Shown here piece by piece: positions 27,604 through 39,249 of a stretch of DNA of 64,000 nt (its first letter is position 1; every line of letters starts with the position of its first letter). The stretch is from Bugula neritina (taxonomy: Eukaryota; Bryozoa; Gymnolaemata; Cheilostomatida; Bugulidae): NCBI GenBank assembly GCA_964035545.1, contig OZ037768.1, forward strand, positions 14,446,175 through 14,510,174, in the 5' to 3' direction. Under the pieces are notes generated by a model. The model was not told the DNA's origin, made no database searches, and saw only the letters and a program-made list of their open reading frames with translations. The translations under genes were made by a program, and so were the position numbers.

Positions 27604-27980
27604 CGCTTCCAACTTAGACGCTATTTTGTATTTTGGTACGATATATACAGTAATATACCTACATATATTGATTACTAAATATGAAATAATAGCTAATATG
27701 AATTATTTAGAATAATATTCCAATTTTCACAGATTTGCATGGGACGAAAAAGAAATACATTAAATTTAATAATAGACATTTATACCTTTAATGAATACTT
27801 ATTAATGAAATATCTTTTCAAACAACAAAAAGTATAGAAAAGGAATCTATTCATGTGCTAATCAAGCAATCAATCCAAGTTTATTTAAATATACACATAT
27901 TGCAATAATATTCACATAAATTGCAAACAGCATATATATTGTTCCAAAATAAACAAATAGCGTCTATCTGGAATGACACC
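27604..27980. mobile_element. MITE with GACGCTATTT ends, copy 1
   Basis: Begins TTAGACGCTATTTTGTA and ends AAATAGCGTCTATCTGG. The interior is shared with 28170-28590 and 43831-44260 (AATAATATT...TTTTCACAG, CTTTTCAAACAAC, ATGTGCTAA, CAATAATATTCA). Non-coding, about 375 bp. Confidence 0.75.
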
Positions 27981-28149
27981 CCTGTTCACCATCACACACA
28001 GTTATGAAACATGTAGACATTAGCAAGAGCCTCTAATCATTAGAGCTTATTACATTGGTATTTGCAGAACCTTGACCTTTGCCTTAGTTTGTCATTTAAT
28101 TGCAAATTTTCTGCTCAACTTCAACCAATCATAGAAAATGAAGTCTTCT

Positions 28150-28150
<1 letters not shown>

Positions 28151-28233
<83 letters not shown>

Positions 28234-28590
28234 CCTATATTTAACTGTTGTATTTATTGCTAAATAGTGTTAATATGAATTATCTGGAATAATATTTCTG
28301 TTTTCACAGAGTTGTGTAGGACAAAAACAGTAATATACATCAATAATAGACATTAACATTAATGAATACTTATTAATGAATTTTTTTTCAAACAACAAGA
28401 AGTATAGCAAATGCAAAATTAATAAGTTATGTGCTAAATAACAATCAATTGATTTAAATTCTGTTGAATATACCTACATATAATTCAATAATATTCAAAT
28501 AAATTGCACATAAAATACACACATTGTACCAAAATAAATAAATAGCGTCCAACTGGGAAGCCTAACTGGGAAGCGTCTATCTGGAATGAC
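28151..28590. mobile_element. MITE with GACGCTATTT ends, copy 2, with TA tract
   Basis: The left end is replaced by a (TA)n tract (28151-28228). The rest matches copy 1 and copy 3 and ends AAATAGCGTCCAACTGGGAA, with a small duplication (TAACTGGGAAGCGTCTATCT). Confidence 0.7.
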
Positions 28591-29532
28591 AAAGTGCATT
28601 CATTGGTGGCATATAATGTTCAATAATCTGGCAAAAACTAGACTCTAAAGTAACTTTCTTTTTGAAAGCAAGAAGCGAATATACTTTATGCAGCGTTTCC
28701 ATAGAGAAGCAACTAATTAATAACTAATTTAAGAAGCGCTCAGTGGGGTCAAAGCTTCAAACTATTTCAGGGAGCAAAAGCGGCATGCAATACTTTAATT
28801 TACATTTAAGCTAAAACTTTGTGTTGTCTTGTGAAAAACACGACCAGGTGAAAACTTTGCTCATACAAATCCACAAATTTAAATTGGTGCAAGTTACATA
28901 AAATTTTCAACATGGGCTTCTTATGAAACGTAAATATTTTTTGGCAAAACCTCTTTATTAGAATCAAAAACTCCATGCTCCAATGAGCAAAGCCTAAAAT
29001 GCTGAACAGTTATGGTCTTGAGGGTTGGATCCAGTTGGTGGTTGCAAGGCTGTCAGCAGATATTGGCTACATAATAAGTCATTTTTCTCTCAAATAGCTG
29101 CAGTGGTTTACTCCACCATGTATAAATGAGTACATATCAGTTAGTAACTACTAGCTATTGCAAGCTGTGTGGGTAACTGCAGTCCAAGCTGGAGCAAATA
29201 ATGCTAGTTAAGCAATGATTAACTTGTGTAGGTACTTGAAATAAGTCCCTTATCTTTTTTTCTCTTTTGTCACTGTAGGTGCAACTTCCAACAAATGCTA
29301 ATGAATACAGGCTAGTTTCTACCTCAGTTTCAACTTAATCAGCCCACCTGTCAAATCATACTAAGTGCCTTGCTTTAAATTTACTTTTAAATTTCCACCT
29401 GTCATAGTACAAAGTTCAACCATCACACCAAAGTAATGGATAAAAGCTACCGACTCCCAACACCTCATTCAACTGGCCACTTCCACTCTCTACCTCACTT
29501 TGAAGCATAAGGTCAAAGCAAGGTATACTCAC

Positions 29533-29847
29533 TCAATGAAGATGCCTGGCTATGTTCTTCGTCAGAGTCCTCCTTGAAATCCAGTGAAGTCAGGTATTGG
29601 TGTGAAGCACCAGAAAGAGATGTATTTACTGAGTCTCTTGTGTCAGAAATCCCAGTAGTTGGTGCAGCATTTGATAAATTGGTGAGTTGCAGAGCTGCTG
29701 TCTCTGGTATAATATCGAGTGGAGAAGTGTGCAGAGAAAGCACCGGCGTGGATGTGGAGATAGATTCCTCAATAGTTGTGCAAGCTGAACCTCCATGATC
29801 AATCTCCATTTCCTCTATGAGCTGATGCAGCATGTCAATCTTGGCAT
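29533..29847 (-). CDS. RhoGEF exon: acidic/Ser-rich middle region
   Basis: 315 nt; acceptor CACCTGATGTATTGTAG, donor TTCATTGA|GTGAGT; phase 1 in and out. It opens with an amphipathic helix (KIDMLHQLIEEMEIDH), followed by Thr/Ser-rich sequence and an acidic patch (KEDSDEEHSQASS). No catalytic residues are visible. The codon-level match to both neighbours makes it a secure exon. Residues are about 254-359. Confidence 0.8.
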
Positions 29848-30258
29848 CTACAATACATCAGGTGTATACATCTACAATGTGCATCACAAACAGGGAATAT
29901 ATTACCCACAAGTCACATTATGACCCATACAATCAACGAATACACAGGTATATGAGATACAAAGCATATGCCATATAGTGTCCATCGATTTCTAATACAA
30001 CTAAGAACATCTGTTATACACTGTTATATGACAAACCATACTTGTGTGAATAAGTTAGCTGTGAAGACACCTATCATTGTTATGAAGCCTTTTATTTCAC
30101 CCTGTACACCAAGGAGATGTTCTCAAGTTAATTGATCATATTAGATTGATCCAAGAGATAATGAGTAAAATTATGGATGAAATCCAAAATCTTATTGTTA
30201 ACTAGTTGTTACCCCATATACAAGGCCATTTACTAGTGCAATATGCTAGATACATCAT

Positions 30259-31310
30259 GAGTCAGTGACAGAGTATCTACTGACTACTATAGACTCAGTG
30301 ACAGAGTATCTACTGACTACTAGACTCAGTGACAGAGTATCTACTGACTACTAGACTCAGTGACAGAGTATCTACTGACTACTATAGACTCAGTGACAGA
30401 GTATCTACTGACTACTATAGACTCAGTGACAGAGCATCTACTGACTACTAGACTCAGTGACAGAGTATCTACTGACTACTAGACTCAGTGACAGAGTATC
30501 TACTGACTACTAGACTCAATGACAGAGTATCTACTGACTACTAGACTCAGTGACAGAGTATCTACTGACTACTAGACTCAGTGACAGAGTATCTACTGAC
30601 TACTAGACTCAGTGACAGAGTATCTACTGACTACTAGACTCAGTGACAGAGTATCTACTGACTACTAGACTCAATGACAGAGTATCTACTGACTACTAGA
30701 CTCAGTGACAGAGTATCTACTGACTACTAGACTCAGTGACAGAGTATCTACTGACTACTAGACTCAGTGACAGAGTATCTACTGACTACTAGACTCAGTG
30801 ACAGAGTATCTACTGACTACTAGACTCAGTGACAGAGTATCTACTGACTACTATAGACTCAGTGACAGAGTATCTACTGACTACTATAGACTCAGTGACA
30901 GAGCATCTACTGACTACTAGACTCAGTGACAGAGTATCTACTGACTACTAGACTCAGTGACAGAGTATCTACTGACTACTAGACTCAATGACAGAGTATC
31001 TACTGACTACTAGACTCAGTGACAGAGTATCTACTGACTACTAGACTCAGTGACAGAGTATCTACTGACTACTAGACTCAGTGACAGAGTATCTACTGAC
31101 TACTAGACTCAGTGACAGAGTATCTACTGACTACTAGACTCAATGACAGAGTATCTACTGACTACTAGACTCAGTGACAGAGTATCTACTGACTACTAGA
31201 CTCAGTGACAGAGTATCTACTGACTACTAGACTCAGTGACAGAGTATCTACTGACTACTAGACTCAGTGACAGAGTATCTACTGACTACTAGACTCAGTG
31301 AAAGAATATC
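30259..31310 (+). repeat. 31-nt minisatellite, about 33 copies, with higher-order duplication
   Basis: The unit begins ACTCAGTGACAGAGTATCTA and ends CTGACTACTAG. Variants (CAATGAC, GAGCATCT, an extra TA) recur with a spacing of about 469 bp, for example CAATGAC near 30516/30985 and 30671/31140. So a block of about 15 units was duplicated as a whole. The last, diverged unit runs to within about 10 bp of the donor of exon 31321-31472. Confidence 0.97.
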
Positions 31311-31320
31311 TTAGGGTTAC

Positions 31321-31472
31321 CTAGACTTAAAGAGGTGGCTGAAGGTGTTACAGAAGTTGATTTCTTATTAATGCTGTACTCCATGTTAAGGCTGGGTGAT
31401 ACAGGTTTCTCAACCACATCTGAGGATTCACATACAGAGCTACTGCTGTGTCTACCTAGCCATGCTCTACTC
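31321..31472 (-). CDS. RhoGEF exon: Ser-rich linker
   Basis: 152 nt; acceptor ATCAACTGTTACAG, donor AGTCTAG|GTAACC, phase 2 in and phase 1 out. The first base completes the Lys codon begun in the ankyrin exon. The product is Ser/Thr-rich (RHSSSSVCESSDVVEKPVSP) with no fold I recognise, probably a phosphorylated disordered linker. A 31-nt minisatellite of about 33 copies begins about 10 bp past the donor. Residues are about 203-254. Confidence 0.75.
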
Positions 31473-34460
31473 CTGTAACAGTTGATCAAGAGTAAAACTA
31501 TTATCTAGTAACTGTATTCAGCTAAAATAAATGCAGAATTATCAAGCAATATTATACACATATACTAAATTCTAGGAAATTGGTGAAAAGCTGGAGCTAA
31601 TGAAAACTTTTTTCCAAATTATCAGCCTTAAAAATAATTTCTGACACATTCTTACTGCACTAAGACATTTCAGTTACTGAGGAGACAACTTTAATTTTAT
31701 AGTGACAAATTTTGATCACTTCTCTGAGCTGCTACTTCAATAGCTAGCCAGAGTGTTGTATTGCAAGGCAAGTGGACAATTTGGAGTAAGTCACCTATTA
31801 TTGGTAACACACAATTTTCAATAAACCACATTCATCAGTGTTATGGACTAGAATACTCATTCTTAGCATAATTCTACACTGAACAATGTAGGATGACATA
31901 AAAATGTAAATTGGTTCAACTCCTATTACACAGCTAGTTAGCGTGTAAATTCAACTGACACAGATTATCTGCTAACAGGTAACAGGGCTGGTTAACATCT
32001 GAGAGATAAAAGATGTTAACTAACGACACTAAATGATGAGACTGCAAATTGCAGCTATAGAAAATATAATGGCAATGACTTTGAAAATGAAGTGCAAACA
32101 TGAGAGATAAGTATGTGACATTATCTGGTAGGCATTGCCTTTCATAGTCTGACAAACTAGTTTAGGGCCTGACATGTATTATAATAAATTTCAACTGTAG
32201 GCGCCTTATTTGTACTGTTCTCAATAAATGTCAATCCTATTTCACAACAGTCCAGGAAGTTTTCAACTTTTGCTCTTGGACAAACATCTTCTATTACTAG
32301 ATTATTAAAAGTAATTCCTAGGGCACTTGAACAGCTGAGTATGCAGCCAACTTTGCTTTGATAAGTAACAAATATTACTTGTTAGTTTACCTGTTTAAGT
32401 ACTAACAAACTATGCAATTATCTCCTGGAGTGGTGTTATAAATTGAAGGTTACTAAAAACTAAAATTGCCTGTTACCTGATATGCCTATTGTTATTTTAA
32501 ATTGGCCTAGTTACTTTTATGAATTAAATAATTCAGTAAAACGTCCTAAATTTCGTAGTAACCTTCAAGTAATAAGTAAACAGCCAGCTAAACAAGGCTT
32601 GACTCAAAGCACCAATAGAGCATTGAATACATGCTGAATACATTGAATACATGCTGAATCACCACCTCCGTCGATCTGAGCTGGTTGGTCCGGTCCGCTC
32701 ATCCAACCAGCATGCATGTGAGAAAAAAAGGAATAGACCAAGTTGGCTCATGCATAAGTTCTCTTAGCATAAATCTACATAAAGACTCTTATTTACTAGA
32801 TAACATTATCACTTCTATTTATACCTTTACAAAACAACCTTTGCGTTATAGTCTGTATTAATTTTAATTGAATTTATGTAAATGAGAAGAAAATCTTCTG
32901 TAGATATCTTCCAACCTAAAGGCCTATATTGGTTACAGTGGCATCGGTTATTAACACAGTACTGGTATTAGTATTAGCATTACAGCCTACCGATGAGTAG
33001 TTGACAGGTCTCCAATGATACACAAAATGCTTCAGGCTGTACCAACTAACAGTCAGTATCCATGGTTCAAATGAACTATGGTGTTCAGGTTACATTTAAT
33101 AAAACTATCATTCCTTTGGCTTTCTCTTTTTTAAAAAAAAGCAACTTTAATCAGCCTTTTAACTTTGCAAGCCATAAATGCAATCACAATTTAAGAACAT
33201 GGCCATGTTGATTCGGTGTTAATTAACGTCACACTGCATTTTGGTTTCACTGTCCACTGTCCTAGTTTTTGAAATAATAATATTATTAGATACAAAAGCC
33301 CAGAGTTGCATTTTTTTAATTAAAAAATAATAAGCAGGTGACAGTTTAAGTTATTTCATGGTGCAAAAAAGTAAAGGCTCATTGGTAGTTTTCAAAATGA
33401 GAATGGCTCTCAATTTATTTTAAGCTTACAGAAAAATTATATACATTTAAAATGTTATTATCTGGAATAATAGCAGCTACTACAACTAAAACAAATAAAC
33501 TGAATTTGTTATACATTGAAAAACACTCCAGCCATGGGTCATACTTATGGCTTCAAAAGACTCTTATAATTATTGTTTATGTTGGCTGCCCTATCCTGCT
33601 TTTGATACAGAAAAGTTTCATTTATTTTCAACTATTGCATGCATCAAATTAATCCGAATAGCCATTTTGATTGAACTAGTGAGATTTATTCAGAGTACTG
33701 AGTTTAGGAAATCTTAGGAAATCATATGTGGGCCATTATGCCACTTTTGCCACACTTTGCCACTTTTGTTATTTCATTACTTTTTTTATTTTATGTGTAC
33801 ATTTTTCTAGTTCTGTTTATTGGTAAAGTTTTTTTAAACACATTTTTGATGCATATAAAATTAAAAAAAAATTAAAACTCACTCATGCACGTAAATACAA
33901 AGCCATAAAGTTTGAGTTTAGCTGCGATTACAATGTGAATAATGCTTGCAATAACCATTTTACACAAAACACATTACAGTTGCTATAAATGTAAGACTAG
34001 TAAATTGGATGCAAATAGGCATAGTAATAGAGTTAGTTTACTTCATTTAGTACACACCAGCAACTTATGACCTAACATTAAAGTTTGCTCAAAATCAATT
34101 GAAATTTACTATACATGGTATTTTTATGTGCTGGTTTTAACTACGCATAACAGAAAAGGCTGGGAGGGGATTCCCCAACATTTTAGCACAGGTTATTGTC
34201 ATATGCACTTAATATTCTATATGTGCGACCGTTACGAAAAAACCATAACGGTCCATAACCAAAACTAGCTGAATAATTAGGGAAAAACATGGGAAACGAA
34301 GCAAAATTAAAAAGAACTTTGATTATTTAGGTGTATTTATTGGTGTTTTACTAGTTTTGGCCAAAAAACCATGTTCATTACCAGCTAAATTGTGAAAAAT
34401 AGCCAAAAACTGAAGATATCCAGTGTGTACTAAATTAAGTAAAATGACCCAATACTATTT
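31473..34460. other. Intron; nothing recognised
   Basis: AT-rich intronic sequence without a supported gene or repeat, apart from a small tandem duplication of CATTGAATACATGCTGAATA near 32620-32660. Confidence 0.5.
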
Positions 34461-34467
34461 AATTTAT

Positions 34468-34554
34468 GCTATTTTCAAATTTGTAGTAAATAATTGGCAT
34501 GTATACTATATATAGTATACATGCCAATTACTTACTACAAATTTAAAAAATAGC
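34468..34554. repeat. Near-perfect palindrome without spacer
   Basis: Arms of about 43 bp meet at 34510/34511 (centre ACTATATATAGT). The inner 20 bp each side are perfect, then come one mismatch and a 1-bp indel out to GCTATTTT/AAAATAGC. Could form a cruciform or be a tiny foldback. Confidence 0.85.
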
Positions 34555-34559
34555 ATGTA

Positions 34560-34854
34560 TATTTACAGGGTTGGCGTAATTGTAATTGGTTGTAATTAAT
34601 TACATTTTTTCAAGTAATTGAATGCAATTTATAATTGATGTATAAAATGCAATTGTAATTGTAAATAATTACATTGCTAATGTAATTGAATTTTACAATT
34701 ATTTTATAATTACATAGCAAATACTTCAAATTTTTAAATCTTATAAAATTCATATTCATATTCATATTCCAACCCTGAAAGATACATATATAATGTATAT
34801 ATATAATATATATATATAATATATATATATATATATACATTATATATATATATA
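34560..34854 (+). repeat. TGTAATTG-rich stretch followed by (TA)n
   Basis: 34560-34720 is a cluster of TAATTGTAAT/AATTACATT motifs on both strands. 34779-34854 is a TA microsatellite that forms the exact left junction of the retroelement remnant. Confidence 0.7.
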
Positions 34855-35459
34855 TGCAGGAGCATGCTACCACGGTTAAAAAGCTGGCACAGATCGTGTA
34901 TAGCGACTTGTCACCGGCCAACCATGAGCGAAACACTTTTGATGCTTTTGTGCAGTCCATAAATGACTTCAGGCTCAATCACCAGTTTCTGACAAGGGGA
35001 GTCGCGACGGTCAAAAACGCACTGCGCAAAGGTAAGGCCTATCTGCTGACCACCCAACTACACCGGAGTCGTATGGTGTCCCACCAAATTGAAGCGGAGC
35101 CAGCAACAGCTCTCAGCGAAGCTGAAGCAGCAACCCACATGGCTGCCGCCACCAACCAGTTGTTGACTGCCGCCACCAACCAGTTGTTGACTGCCGCCAC
35201 CAATCAGTTGTTAACTGCCTCCAAAGTCGCACATGTGACTGACATGGTGGCGAAACTGGTGGAGGCACTCACTCAGGCTCCAGCGGCTGAGCCTGCCCAC
35301 AGACCCTTGTGGTCGCGGGCGGGGCCGTTGAGAGGGCGGGCTACCACATATTGGGATTGTGGCAGCCGCGGGCACCTCCGCAAGGTGTGCCTCTCTACGC
35401 GGAGAGGATTAAATTTTCAAGACTCGCAGAAACCTCCGCCGAATGCGGGCAGGAGATAA
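34855..35459 (+). pseudogene. gag remnant of copy 1
   Basis: Open for about 200 codons, aligning with the C-terminal two thirds of the gag at 56463-57392 (NTFDAFVQSINDFRL; YLLTTQLHRSRMVS). It lacks the gag N-terminus. It carries a three-fold 8-residue repeat (AATNQLLT, 24 bp each, about 35150-35222). The zinc knuckle has lost its first cysteine (YWDCGSRGHLRKVC instead of C-x2-C-x4-H-x4-C). Not expected to work. Confidence 0.8.
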
Positions 35460-35787
35460 GACTCTCCCCGCGGGGGAGCCGTCAGCAGTCTGTACAGATG
35501 TGACGGGCAGCCCCGCAGGAGTGGCAGGTGCAACGACGGACAGGCAAGCCGTAGGGCCGGCTTGCTACCTTCACTTTGCCACTTCGCAACAGTTTCGGGG
35601 AGTTGTGTGAACCAGAGTCAGAGAGGGACAGGACCTAGCGTCTGGTAGAACGCTTCCTCTCTCTCTCTGAAGCCTGTCAACAACTGTCGAATACCACACC
35701 AACCCAAGATCAAAGGGGGAGAGGTGTCTCCTGCAAAGACCGAGGGCACTAGGGGAATGTGAGTACAACCCTATGGTGGCAGCAACT

Positions 35788-36176
35788 TCTTACCAGGCAA
35801 AGTAGCCAGTAAAGCTGTCACCTTCCTGCTGGACTCAAGGTGTACCACTAACCTCCTAAGCAGCCAGCTCTTTGACACCCTCAGCGCTAGAGACAAGGCT
35901 CCTCTGGAACCATACGATGGGGAGCACGGCACTTTGGCGGATGGGTCGTATATTCCTTTCTATGATATAGTTGAGCTGACGAGACGTGTCAGGGATCAAG
36001 CGATTCAAGAGACATTCATTGTCAGTCAGCTCAAAGAGGATGCTATCCTAGAGAGACCATTCTTGAAAAGACATAAATGCCATATTGACTTTAGCAAGTC
36101 TGTGGTGGTTATGATTGGGCGGGAGCTCACCTGTGTCGACATGTTTGGCTGTCCGCTTGTGGGGGCGTACAGGTAG
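35788..36176 (+). pseudogene. Retroelement protease remnant (copy 1)
   Basis: Aspartic-protease domain: the active-site triplet region reads LLDSRCT where the family has LLDTGCT, so the catalytic Asp-Thr/Ser-Gly triad is broken. The later AILERPFLKRHKCHIDF segment matches the C-terminal half of the protease in the 52-57 kb element. It ends at a stop soon after. Confidence 0.8.
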
Positions 36177-36330
36177 TGCGGAACTGTACGACAACTGGAC
36201 CCTCCCGCGCCACTATTCACTGCAGGGTGAATAGTAGGCAAATCTTCAGACTGGGAGTGGTAGAGGGCGCTCACGATAGAATCCAACTCGCCAGCAGCCT
36301 AACCCAGCTGACTGTGCAAGGGGAGATGTA

Positions 36331-37468
36331 GTGCAGTGTGTTAATCCCTTAACGGTGTTGGTAGAGCTGCCGGCTGGGTCCATGGTGAGCAGTTTTCACT
36401 CTATTCAAGAAGGGAATGTGGGGCCGTCGCTGAGCAAAGCGACGGGTAACCCTTGTCGACCACCGCGAGTAGGCCGGGGTCTGGTCCCGAAATATGTCAG
36501 GGATATGTACGAGGAAGCCTGTCAGAGCTGCATGAGCGACGAGAAACGCCTGGTTATGGCAAAGTTGCTGCGTGAGTACAAAGACGTGATCAGCAGTGGG
36601 GACCACGACGTGGGCCTGAATCAGGCTGTCTGTCACGAGATTCCCCTGGCTGCTAGAACGGTCCTAATCCGGCAACCTACACGTAGGTTGGGGCCGGAAA
36701 AGGAGAAGGAGGTAAGCTGACAAAGACGGGATTTTCTGGACCACGACGTCATAGAGCCAGCATAAGTGCGTGGAGCTCGCTGGTCATTTTGGTCCCGAAG
36801 AAAGACGGGAGTTGGCGGTTCTGTGTAGATTACCGCAAGCTCAATAGCGTAATCATACAGGACGCATACCCCCTTCCCTGCATTGATGAGTCAATGAACG
36901 CCCTGGGCACACCATGGGATGGGTGCTCAGGGCACCCATTCTGGTTTACCCCAACCCCGCTCAGGAATACATCCTGGATACTTACTCCAGCAACCACAAT
37001 GTCGGGGCTGTGCTGTCACAAGTCCAGGAGGACCGAAAAGTAGTAGTTGCCTACTACAGTGAAGCTCTCTCCACTGCCGAGAAGAATTACTGCACCACCA
37101 GGAAAGAGCTCTTGGCAGTAATCAAGGTGGTAAAGCACTTCAGGCCTTATCTTTACAGCAGAATGTTCCAGCTGCTTACGGACCGTTCCTCATTGATTTG
37201 GCTGTGTAAGAGAGCTGAACCCTCCAACCAGGTCGTAAGGTGGCTTGAAATCCTGGCCGGGTTTTCTTACCGAATCGAACATCGACACTGGAAGAAGCAC
37301 GGCGATGCGGCCGGGCTGAGCCGGCGACCTGATGGAGGATACAGACAGTGTCTTGGCATTGAGAGGAGAGACGGAGGCCCCTCGCGATCCGAGTTGAAGG
37401 CACTGCCTGGCAACGGAGCGGAGTACAGCTTGGAGCGCGGTCACCTTGTGTCAGTAAAGAGCAGCTGA
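36331..37468 (+). pseudogene. Reverse transcriptase/RNase H remnant (copy 1)
   Basis: 36331-36720 covers the region before and at the start of the RT (VCHEIPLAARTVLIRQPTRR), ending in in-frame stops. A shifted frame at about 36770-36905 has VPKKDGSWRFCVDYRKLNSV and QDAYPLPCIDES, the RT fingers motifs. The sequence then jumps to VYPNPAQEYILDTYSSNHNV and the RNase H block (LTDRSSLIWLCKRAEPSNQV). The palm with the YxDD catalytic motif is deleted, so no polymerase activity is possible. Confidence 0.85.
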
Positions 37469-38270
37469 AGCAGGGATGCGCCGAGCTCCGGCTATTCTGC
37501 CAACGCTGGGACTCCTTGCGGATCAACGGGGATGGACTCCTGACCATCACGTTGGCTGCCAACGGCAGACACCCATAGCGGAAGCAGGTGGTTTGTCCTG
37601 CTGCCATCCGCCTAGAGCTGATTTGCGACACTCATAAATAGGCTCACACAAGATCCCAGAGGATGTCTGCAAAACTGCAACTCCGGTGGTACTAGACCCG
37701 GGTCTCCAACCACCTAATCTACCACATTCATGACCACAATAACCCTGTACATGAGTGTGTGGGGGAGTTGGTAGAGCGCATGAGGGCCGCACACGAAATG
37801 CTTCGAGAGAAGCAATGGCAGGTACGGACCGAGGACTCTGATGAGCTTCCCCTCTATCAGGTGGGGGACTGGGTTTGGATGGCCATCTACCGCAGGCGTC
37901 GCGGACCAGCAGCTAAACTACAGCCCAAGTTCATGGAGGCCCTACTTAGTAGTCAAGGCTATGCCCAATCATACGTGCAAGGTCGTGTGCTTAGGACAGC
38001 TGTCAATCCAGAATAAGGCTAGCTTGAAACCTTATTGGGCTAGCCCCGATGCGGTAGTGGAAGCTCCCCTGTTGCTCGAGCCCAGGAGGCAGACGGCAAT
38101 GCGAGGGCAGCTACGGCACAGACCCGAGTATGAAGTGGTAATGCCGGGAGACCGGGATCTCATGAGAGACAAGCAACCACCTCCTCCATCCGACTTGAGG
38201 GCGCTGCTACCAACACCAACCCCATCACCGTCACTTCCGGTATCTGACCCAGGGCCGGAACTGTGAGCGC
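37469..38270 (+). pseudogene. Integrase remnant (copy 1)
   Basis: 37490-37690 holds the linker and a decayed zinc-binding region (CPAAIRLELI, stop-containing). It then jumps to the integrase C-terminal part at 37740-38016 (VGELVERMRAAHEMLREKQW; LYQVGDWVWMA). The DDE core is missing. A Pro-rich tail follows to about 38266 in another frame. Confidence 0.7.
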
Positions 38271-38730
38271 GCCTACCAGAAGAGGATTCCACTCTCAGCG
38301 GGAAGGGGAGCCAGTCCTGGCTCTCCCGTATAAGCTACTCCACCCGTAGAACTGCCGGGTCCACCAGTGGAGCCTCTGCTGTCTCTGGAGAGAAGTCAGC
38401 GACCACGGCAACCTCCGCCTTACCTTTGAGATTTCGTGTGTGACTGCCTGCTAAACGGTAGATCAGCAAATCAAGTGGTGGGCCCCGTCAGAAGTTGCCG
38501 CGAGCAGTGTGGGAGTTGTGCGCCCTTTGGGCAACGAATGCTTTTGTAAGCGCGGAATGATGGATGGAATTAATCCGCCAACCACGCGAAGGCCAATACA
38601 ACAACCACGTGTTGCCTGGCCTTTTCATACGTTCTTCTTTCTTTATGTGTTTTTCTTTATATTTTTATATGTATACTTCCTCGCCATTTTTAAAACTATC
38701 AGGAAGTGGGCTTCCTGCTGGGGGAGGTGG

Positions 38731-39249
38731 TGTAATGGCTAGCGGAAGTATAACCCTCTCTGTCCCTTGCTAAACATGATGCGATAGTTTATAGCCAGGA
38801 GCAGCATTTCCCAGTTATGCCATTTCTACTCTAGTCATGCCGTTTCCCCATGCGGCGACGTCGGCAGTCAATACAGTCAGGATGGCGTGATATTAATACC
38901 CACCAATCAGGGACAAACTCTACTATATAAACTGCACCTCCTGGCACCCACTGGCACACGAGGTTTGTACTAGCAACTAGCAGGCTAACTCATGTAATCA
39001 CTTTGACTCTTGTATATTCTGTTCTCGATTAATGTATATCATTTTCAACTTGTACGTTGTTTGCTAAAATATAATTCTCACGTTCCTGATCAACTTGCTC
39101 GATTCCTTATATAATATCACGGGGACGCACGGGGAAACGGCATGACTAGAGTAGAAACAGCATGACTGGGAATTGCCGTTCCTGGCCATAGACTATCGCA
39201 TCATGTTTAACAGAGGACAGAGAGGGTTATACTTCCGCTAGCCATTACA
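38731..39249. repeat. LTR of copy 1 joined to an inverted LTR-end fragment
   Basis: 38731-38861 (TGTAATGGCTAGCGGAAGTA...) recurs inverted at 39125-39249, about 90% identical by eye. The first copy follows a purine tract, as a 3' LTR should. It has a TATA-like box (CTATATAAAC near 38924). No target duplication is visible outside. Either an LTR with a second, inverted LTR fragment, or a foldback element using LTR ends. Confidence 0.65.

Larger units (their letters stand above)
34855..39249 (+). mobile_element. Degenerate Ty3/gypsy-type LTR retroelement (copy 1)
   Basis: GC-rich block on the plus strand, antisense to the host gene, in the intron after the ankyrin exon. It is a decayed relative of the element at 52473-57769. 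It is 5'-truncated at the TA tract, losing the 5' LTR and the first part of gag. It retains pieces of gag, protease, reverse transcriptase, RNase H and integrase tail with stops, frameshifts and deletions. A purine tract (TGGGGGAGGTGG) precedes an LTR starting TGTAATGG at 38731. Confidence 0.85.

Noticed and set aside
30259-31310. 31-nt regular array considered as CRISPR
   Set aside because: No unique spacers, eukaryotic intron context, head-to-tail minisatellite.
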